Below are positions 57,500 through 64,000 of a DNA stretch of 64,000 nt, piece by piece (positions within the stretch are counted from its first letter, which is position 1; the number at the start of each line of letters is the position of its first letter). The notes beneath the pieces were generated by a model that saw only the letters and a program-made list of their open reading frames with translations, did not search any database and was not told where the DNA came from. Source of the DNA: Enoplosus armatus (taxonomy: Eukaryota > Chordata > Actinopteri > Centrarchiformes > Enoplosidae); assembly GCF_043641665.1 (NCBI RefSeq), contig NC_092200.1:8129694-8193693 (forward strand), read 5' to 3'. A program made the position numbers and the translations under genes.

Positions 57500-60400
57500 G
57501 GGGGTGCTGAGTAGCTGTGTGGGGGTAGAAGCCCAACTGCTGCATCAGCCATCATCACTGCAAGCTCATTCCCTTCCTACATGTCCCACAGGTCACCTTT
57601 TCCTGACCTCTCATCAGTGGAGGAAAGTAACTGAGTACATTTACTCAACTATTGTACTTAAGTACAATTTTGAGGTATTTGTACTTTGCTTGAGTACTTC
57701 CATTTCATGCTACTATATACAGTATATATATTCATACATTTTGTGAAACATGCTTATTCCCTTTCTTGCAGAGAATTAAATCAGAATATCTATCGGTTTG
57801 CTGTGTGCAGTGACTTTCTGGAGTCTTGCTGTTGCTGTGAGGTTGCCAGGGAATCAGGGCAGACTCCAGGAAGTCACTGCACCCGGACATGAAATAATCC
57901 AGCACATTACTCCTTGTAAAACCACAACTTGACGTGACTTGATAAAACAAACAAGATATTACGTGTTAGTTAGTGAGCTTTGGAGGTGCTGGTAGGCAGA
58001 TTGTTTTTACATTTGGACAGAGACAGGCTTGCTTTTCCTCCTGCTTCCAATCTTAACGCTAAGCTAAGCTAACTGCTGCTGCTAGCTGTGGCTTCATATT
58101 TAACGGACAGACATGAGTCATATCAGTCTTCTCGGCAGGAAAGCCAATAAGCTATTTCACAAAATTTTGAAGTATTCCTTTAATACTTGTTGGTGGCTGT
58201 ACAAACAACTCCTTGTCATCTCAGAATAACCAAAGATTATCAAGGATGGATCTGGGTTTTTTTCAGAGGGAAATATTGTACTTTTTATCCCACTACATTT
58301 ATCTAACAGCTGCAGTTAGTTACTTTGCAGATTCAGATTTTACATACGACTCATATCATCATCTTATAGATTAAACTGCCTAACAGCATGTTAAGTAAAT
58401 ACAGTTAAATTAGCTTCACTATGACCAGATACAACAACAAAATGCTGCTTGGAGGTTAATGCATCGATTATAAAATTCCAACCATACATACACTGAGAGG
58501 GGCCATACTGCATAATGACTACTCCTACATGTCTCTCATACACAATACAAAATGTCAGCAGCACATATTTACAATTGCTGCCGCCTCCCCCTAACTGTTT
58601 TTTATAGTATTGTTTATGCCTTGCTACTGTGGTATCTTACATAATACCATAAATATAGGTAACACAGAGAGCTTTAACTCCAAAGTCACACAACAGACTC
58701 ATCCAAAGACCATTCCAACCATATAATGAAGCCACCCCGGGTCTCTTAAATACGGGTGGTCCCTGGGATGCCAGAGTCAAACCAAAAACACCGGTTGCCA
58801 GCCCTAAAACCACAGACTGCACATCACTTCAGCAGGAAAGATCAAACAGGCTTTGATGTCCGTCAAAATCTGTGCTTAAAACCTTTGTCCTAATGAGCCT
58901 TAAAGCCAGGCTGACAGGGAAACAGTTAAGGAAGCAGCAGTAAGGTATGCCTTTAAGATGAGACACCAGCAAGCCAAGTTGAAGCTCAATTACCTGGCAG
59001 CAGGATCCAGGCTGTGGCTCCTCTCACCTGGTCCACATCAAAGCATCTCCATAATACGTTTTTTCCCTCCATCAATAGGAAACATTGGCCAGCACTGCAC
59101 CTTTCATCCTGCTCACCGTGTCTCTCATCCCGTCTCTCTCTCTTTCTCACATTTACATGCATACACACACACGGCCAAATGTGGAAATGAACCATGTGGA
59201 GACTTATAACTATAGCCAAAGGGTATAGTTATACTCTATGTAGTTACTATGGTTACGCAGATTGCAATGTTGTGTTTCAAACAACAAGTGGGTCAAAGAA
59301 AGCAAATGTCATAAGTCAAATGTTTGCAGTGTGTCATATTATGTGTGTGTGCTGGCACATTTATTAACTCTCTTGCTGTCTCAGCTGATACAAGAGAGCT
59401 CGCCTGGCTCTGTCCAAAGGTAAAAAATCAGGCATGTTGTTTACCCACTTTTTTTGGTTTTGTAGGGATTAAACATAACATGTTAATTAGTGAGCTTTAG
59501 AGGTGCTGGTAGGCGGATCTTGTTGCCTTCGTACAGCTTCAGGGTAGCTGTTTTCCCCATATCCAGCATTTATGCAAAGCTGAGGTAGCTGCTGGCTGTA
59601 GCCTTATATTTATCATACAGACGTGAGAGTGGTATCAATCTCCTCATCTAACTCTTAGCAAAGCGAATAAGCATATTTTCCAAATGTCAAGAAGAATCTG
59701 CCTCTTACATGACTACTACTAATTTATGTCGACTGTTGTTCAGTGTGTATTGTCAGAAAGTGTGTTTAAGTCACATTACCTTCTGCTGCCCATTGGTTTC
59801 CATTCATTTTGAAATTTCAACAAATAATGTGGCAGTTCCCGCTACAGTAGGTGTCTCCAGGACCACGTTTTGTCATGATGACACACACACAGACTCACAA
59901 GGCGAAAATGACACCCCAAAAAATATTACCCTTTTGCAAGGATTTTTTCAAGATGAGCTGAAATGTATTCAGTTGTAATGTGAAGCACGATGTTTGGTGG
60001 AAACTTGGCAGAGTTTATCACTCATCTAACACCATTCTGTGAAAAATGGTGGTGGCGGCAGTATCATGTTGTGAGGAGGCTTTTCAGCAGCAGGGACATG
60101 GAGACTTGTGAGGACACAAAGGAACAACGAACAGGCACTTCTCAAGGAATATTTCAGAATGTTAGACATTAGAGCAAAGCAACAATATATGAACATTTCC
60201 TATTAAATATTTAAGAATGACTTCAAGGCAGTTGCTCATAGATGCTCCCTGTTCAGTTTGATTAAGTTTGAGATGACATGTAAGAAATAATGTGAAAAAA
60301 TACAAATCTAGTGGGGCCGTACAAATACAGACCAAAAACCTGAGGCTGTAATCGCTGCCAAAGTTGTCTTGAGAAATAATTACTTCAGCCGAAAACTGGG

Positions 60401-63400
60401 ATTTATTTTTTCCATTCTTAATATATTTAGAAAAGGTTTTGTCATTTTATTGTATCTGGTATGTGCTATATTCATCTTGCAACACCACAAAATGCAAAAA
60501 ACATAGAGGGAGTTAAAGCCATAACATGATTCAACTAGCCAAAGTCTGATGCATGTTTCTTATACTATTGGACAGTCTGTTGTCATGTAAACAGCTACGA
60601 CTATTTAGATTAACTAGGATATATTTAGGAAAACCGGTTGACTTAAGACTGCCTTGTTTTCCATAAACAGAGTTAAATTTTCTACAATGCTACACCTGCT
60701 CTTCTGGAGCTTTTCCAATCCACAGTGAGTGCTTCATGGTTTACCAACATTGTCCAATCACATATTTCCCCTCACTGTTATTCACTTTAAATGCAGTTAT
60801 CTAAAAGAAAAATTAACATTAACACACTCATGCATTAAATGAATACTCTACATGAATGCACTAGCAGACCTGCATCTCATTGTTTTGCAGCGGAGATAGA
60901 GTCCATAAAGTAAAGCGATGTGCACCGCGCCAGGTCATGAGGCCATTAAGTGGTAAAATTAGATTAGCTTAAACTTAATGCAGAAATTCCACCACAGAGG
61001 ACAGAACCAAAAGGTCAATACTACTCATGTTTGTACGGTAAACACAAGGCTACAGCGAGCAGCTTCTTAGCTTAGCTTAGCATAAATACTGGTAAAAGGG
61101 AAAACAGCTAGATTGGCTCTGTTTTAGCAAACAAAGCTAATACATTTTAAAACCACACCTTGTTGTTTATGCACTTCGTATGGATTTAATGAAATATAAC
61201 ACGTTAGTAAACGTTAGTGGTGCTGGTAGGTGGAGTTTAAACATTGTAAACATTACATACACATTTCATATTAGGAGAACTAATGTGAGCGTATGTATAC
61301 ATTGATACCACGGCACTCATACAGACGTATATACTGAATAGGTGCAAGCAGACCACCCACCTGAAGTAGTTCATGAACGTTCTGTTTGTCCTGCCATCAC
61401 AGTACATAAGGGTCTTTCTTCACATTCCCTGAAATGAAGCACTCTATTTTCCCTTGTACTCACTGTATAATACTGCTCCACAGACCACTGCATTAACCAT
61501 TGTGAATGCGAGCAGATGTGAGTGTGGAGAAGAAAGCAGTGAAAGGATACTTGTAGTCCAGACGGTGCCACAGGCCCTGTGTTGTGTCTGGCCTCCCTGT
61601 AGCAACCTGTAAGCCATGAGAGAACCACTGTTACTCATAGACACACAAAGGCCCTCTGGGGTGGCTATATACGCTGCCTGATGGAAATGCTGGAAACCTG
61701 CTCCCTTGGATGGTCAGCGGGGCCATATCCAATGACCTCCACTTTTACAACTGGGACCTCAGGCCCTGTGCTTATAGAGGAAAATCCTGTTCTCAAAAAA
61801 AGTCCTTTGAGATCCGTTCCTGCTACAGTAAGAACCCGCCCCCAGTGGACTCTCACTCTGGGCATGGCTACTTTTGACCATTTCCATAAGAAAGAGCCCT
61901 GGAGCTCGGCCTCACCTCTCCACTGGGATCCTCCTGCAGCCTTAGCTGCCACGCTGCTTATTCTGTCTGCCCCTCTGGCCTGATAATACCAGGGAGCTGC
62001 CCAGACCATGTCCCATTCACAGCGAGCAGATAACAGTCAGGACAAATAAGAAGATGAAAGAGAGGGGATGGAGTGCTGCTGGGAAGCAGTGATGGTTGGG
62101 TGGGAGGGGTGTGTGTGTGTGTGGGTGGATGTGTCTACACAACAAAAAAGGCACACTCAGAAGGCCTGTGTGCCACTGAGGCTGTGCTACAGACTTTAGT
62201 AGGAAGCAAAAGCGCATTTCCTCCTCTTGAACCTCTTCTTCACTTTGATGTCATGCGGTGTTAAAATGAACAACAGAGTCAAGATTAAAGGGCAGAAGCA
62301 TTTTATGTGTCAGTGAGAGAGGATGGCAGGATATACTGTAAATCTTGCAAATGTACAGTATGAGTATATATGATAAGTATTGTTATGTGTGGGCAAAAAA
62401 ACTCCTCCAACACCCTATACCAGAAGTCAAACACGCACTGACTCAGAATGTGACGCAGCACAGCCCTGCAGCACTTTCGTGGTGATTAAAAATAGCTCTT
62501 AAGCAAATGAAGTTTCATTGTCTTCGACTGTGATCGCTGCTCTCTCACTTTGTTCAGTTCCCTCCAGCAGGGAGAGCTGAAATGTTGGCAACTAAGCAGA
62601 AAACACAGCTTACAGCACAATATACTCATATATATACATATGCAGGATCATTTTGCATAAAAACAGGGCAACTTATTTCAAGTATTGTGAATAAAACCTG
62701 TTAAAGTCATCTGGAAAGCAATTAAAGCTGCATAGTTCTAATTATATATTTTTGGCCGTCTATAAAGATGTCTTAGTACTGATTATGGCATCGTTTTAAT
62801 CGAGCTGTTTCCTACTGGCATCTGTCATTTCTCTCTTTCAATATTTTGGAAATTAGCTCGTCATTTTTATAGTTTAATGTATACTGGCAGGGGATTTTCA
62901 TGAAAAACAGACCCCCTGAATACCTAAACTGCATCATATAAAACTCTAGGATGCAATGATGTTGATAGTTTGAGTGTTTTAAAGCGCACAAAAACAACTT
63001 TTGACTGTCTGCAATACATCAATATGAAGTAGCACTAATGGTCAAGATTCTAAATGGGATTGATGAGCAATATCTGAACAGAAGCTATGAAGTGCAGCTA
63101 AATGGAGGCAGGAAAGCCCATATAATGATAGTAAACAATGAAATCAGGAGAAAGCAAGACAGACGGATGCTTTGCTGCGAGAAAGTAACGTAATAAAAAT
63201 AATGTTTTAAAACCACTTACTTACACTTTTAACAGGTAGTTCTACGAGTACTTTTTACATTATTGAACAGAGATTTACTGGCCATCATATTTTGTATGCA
63301 TTCCTGTAGATGAAAGCTCATGAAGCATGGCAGCTGACACTATTTCAAAGGGCCACTTGCAGCAAAACTGTCCAGCTTAAAAAGTTGTGGCACTGCAGTT

Positions 63401-63538
63401 TTCAGAGATTTTTTTTATACATTTCAATGCCAGAAAGGGCAAAGAGTGCATAAAATATGGAATACTGAATAGTGACTATAAGGTGTTTTTACCTCTAAAG
63501 AAAGGTCCTCTGGGTTTTCATCTGCATCCACCCCCACT
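55115..63538 (-). CDS. slc9a9: Sodium/hydrogen exchanger 9 (endosomal), C-terminal exons only
   Basis: Three exons found: 63493-63538 (RVGVDADENPEDLSLE), 55404-55509 (YIKPLLTHCGPSLTNPLPKW, then CGVFARFFGSPPVQE) and 55115-55285 (DEEQLCETEPDD through EGDLGLGTAPAPAREA and stop TGA). They match, in order, the cytoplasmic tail of mammalian NHE9 as remembered ([37 protein letters not shown]). All have good splice sites (55404 GAG|gtaaga; 63493 GAG|gtaaaa). Phases require one more exon between 63493 and 55509, ending in two bases of a Lys/Arg codon and encoding the conserved KAESARLFRMWYSFDH part; I could not find it. The transport domain lies right of the window. NHE9 exchanges Na+ or K+ for H+ in recycling endosomes. 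The transcript end falls in the spacer with chst2, tail to tail. Confidence 0.85.
55321..55340 (+). repeat. (AATA)n short tandem repeat
   Basis: About five AATA units in the last slc9a9 intron. Confidence 0.85.
57253..57320 (+). repeat. Polypurine tract
   Basis: An almost uninterrupted A/G run (GAAAGAGAAAGAGAG, then GGGAGGGGGATGAAGAGG) in an slc9a9 intron. Confidence 0.75.
57449..57504 (+). repeat. (GT)n microsatellite with G tail
   Basis: About 24 GT units followed by 8 G. Confidence 0.95.
57615..58485 (+). repeat. Fish dispersed repeat split by a later insertion
   Basis: 57615-57720 reads GTGGAGGAAAGTAACTGAGT, ACTTAAGTACAATTTTGAGG and TTTCATGCTACTATATA. The matching continuation appears at 58262-58485 (CAGAGGGAAATATTGTACTT, CCACTACATTTATCTAACAG, TAGATTAAACTGCC, AAAATGCTGCTTGGAGGTTA). 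In other fish genomes, from memory, these halves are contiguous, so about 540 bp was inserted here. Confidence 0.65.
57770..58195 (+). repeat. Foldback-family repeat inserted in the preceding repeat
   Basis: Contains TTAGTGAGCTTTGGAGGTGC, GGTAGGCAGATT, CGCTAAGCTAAGCTAACTGC and GAAGTATTCCTTTAA. At its left is a hairpin: 57805-57828 (GCAGTGACTTTCTGGAGTC) is inverted-complementary to 57859-57882 (GACTCCAGGAAGTCACTGC). Same family as 42295-42440, 59385-59695 and 61030-61250. Confidence 0.65.
59385..59695. repeat. Foldback-family repeat copy with both orientations
   Basis: 59395-59425 has GCCTGGCTCTGTCCAAAGGT in reverse orientation. 59478-59690 has TTAGTGAGCTTTAGAGGTGC, GGTAGGCGGATC and GAGAGTGGTATCAATCTCCT in forward orientation. 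The two parts together resemble a partial inverted repeat around a short spacer. Confidence 0.6.
59975..60465 (+). mobile_element. Decayed Tc1-like transposon fragment
   Basis: 59980-60110 matches the familiar fish Tc1 transposase stretch (ATGTTTGGTGGAAAC, then GGTGGTGGCGGCAGTATCAT, then CTTTTCAGCAGCAGGGACAT), translating in pieces to GGGGSIMLWGCFSS-like residues with stops. 60345-60365 has GAGGCTGTAATCGCTGCCAA, a stretch near the 3' end of the same elements. 60420-60455 has a degraded end-like AGAAAAGGTTTTGTCATTTT. Most of the gene is deleted. Confidence 0.65.
61030..61250. repeat. Foldback-family repeat copy
   Basis: 61066-61130 has CTTAGCTTAGCTTAGCATAA and ACAGCTAGATTGGCTCTGTT in reverse orientation. 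61195-61240 has TAACACGTTAGTAAACGTTA and GTGGTGCTGGTAGGTGGAGT in forward orientation, so the copy is an imperfect foldback. Confidence 0.6.
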
Positions 63539-64000
63539 CTGTAGGGAATGAAAAAGGTACAGTCAAACCCTGAAAATGACAGAGACAAAGACAAACCCCA
63601 CCCCAAGGATGTGATTCCCCACTGCATGTGAAGCTATACCTGTTCAAATAGGTCAGTCTGGCGCCGCATGTGACTTAGAAATGAAAGGGAGAATGAAAGT
63701 CAGCGTGGAGTCTGAACTCAGTTTGAACATGACCTTTCAAATAGTTTCATCAAAATCAGCCTTGCCTTCCACATCGCGCCAAGGAAATGTCAGCTGGGTA
63801 AACCTTTGATAAATGACAAACAGCGTCGCAATTATGCTTGATATTCTGCGCGGCTGCGATTATTACCCTGTTGAGGTGTGGACCCTGCTTTGCTGCAGGC
63901 GTGCTCGAGCAGCGGGGCTGAGAGAAGAGGCAGACTGGCTTCTCGATTGCTCTGAATTGAAATAAAGTGACTCGGCGCCGGCCAGTGACAGCCTAGTGAG
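63539..64000 (-). other. slc9a9 intron to right edge
   Basis: No further exon was recognised between the acceptor at 63539 and the window end. Confidence 0.5.

Larger units (their letters stand above)
55510..63492 (-). other. slc9a9 intronic interval (one exon unlocated)
   Basis: About 8 kb with the clustered repeats listed separately. I looked on the minus strand for codons of W-Y-x-F-D-H and found no convincing match; the nearest (LWRCFDVDQ near 59010-59050) has the wrong residues and phase. 61665-62009 is unusually GC-rich and open on both strands, with no recognised product. Confidence 0.5.

Noticed and set aside
58986..59219. LWRCFDVDQ followed by a GTGAGA donor as the missing slc9a9 exon
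   Set aside because: It lacks the conserved residues and ends in phase 0, whereas the next exon needs two bases of a split codon.

Overview
The window looks like nuclear DNA of a teleost fish, probably a spiny-rayed one. The genes are vertebrate multi-exon genes with compact GT-AG introns, and the spacers hold dispersed repeats familiar from fish genomes. I rebuilt the genes by joining exons at splice sites whose reading phases agree and comparing the products with remembered mammalian orthologues. No alignment or database search was run.

Layout, left to right: (1) 151-14641 (+), the C-terminal part of acad11, an acyl-CoA dehydrogenase ending in the peroxisomal signal SKL; its long intron holds the intronless reading frame of ackr4 (6929-8041, -), a scavenging chemokine receptor. 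(2) 15249-23791 (-), a complete u2surp (SR140) of 26 exons, meeting acad11 tail to tail with poly(A) signals 45 bp apart. (3) 24873-31927 (+), a complete pcolce2 (9 exons), head to head with u2surp across 1.1 kb. (4) 33558-46019 (-), a complete trpc1 (13 exons). (5) A repeat-bearing spacer, then chst2 (50832-52103, +; possible earlier ATG at 50706), an intronless sulfotransferase. (6) 55115-63538 (-), the last exons of slc9a9, which continues beyond the right edge; one expected exon was not found.

The genes do not form a pathway. They are a syntenic block corresponding to human 3q22-q23, in which u2surp-pcolce2-trpc1 appears inverted relative to chst2-slc9a9 and acad11/ackr4 has become the neighbour. 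The spacers carry a dead L2-like LINE fragment, a Tc1-like remnant, a TTAA-flanked miniature element, several copies of a foldback repeat family, microsatellites and a 21-base G tract. I found no rRNA, convincing tRNA, CRISPR array or viral gene, and no evidence of an undescribed multi-gene system. The more notable points are the inversion, a GC-AG intron in u2surp, the abutting 3' ends, the possible second start of chst2 and the nested repeats in slc9a9 introns.
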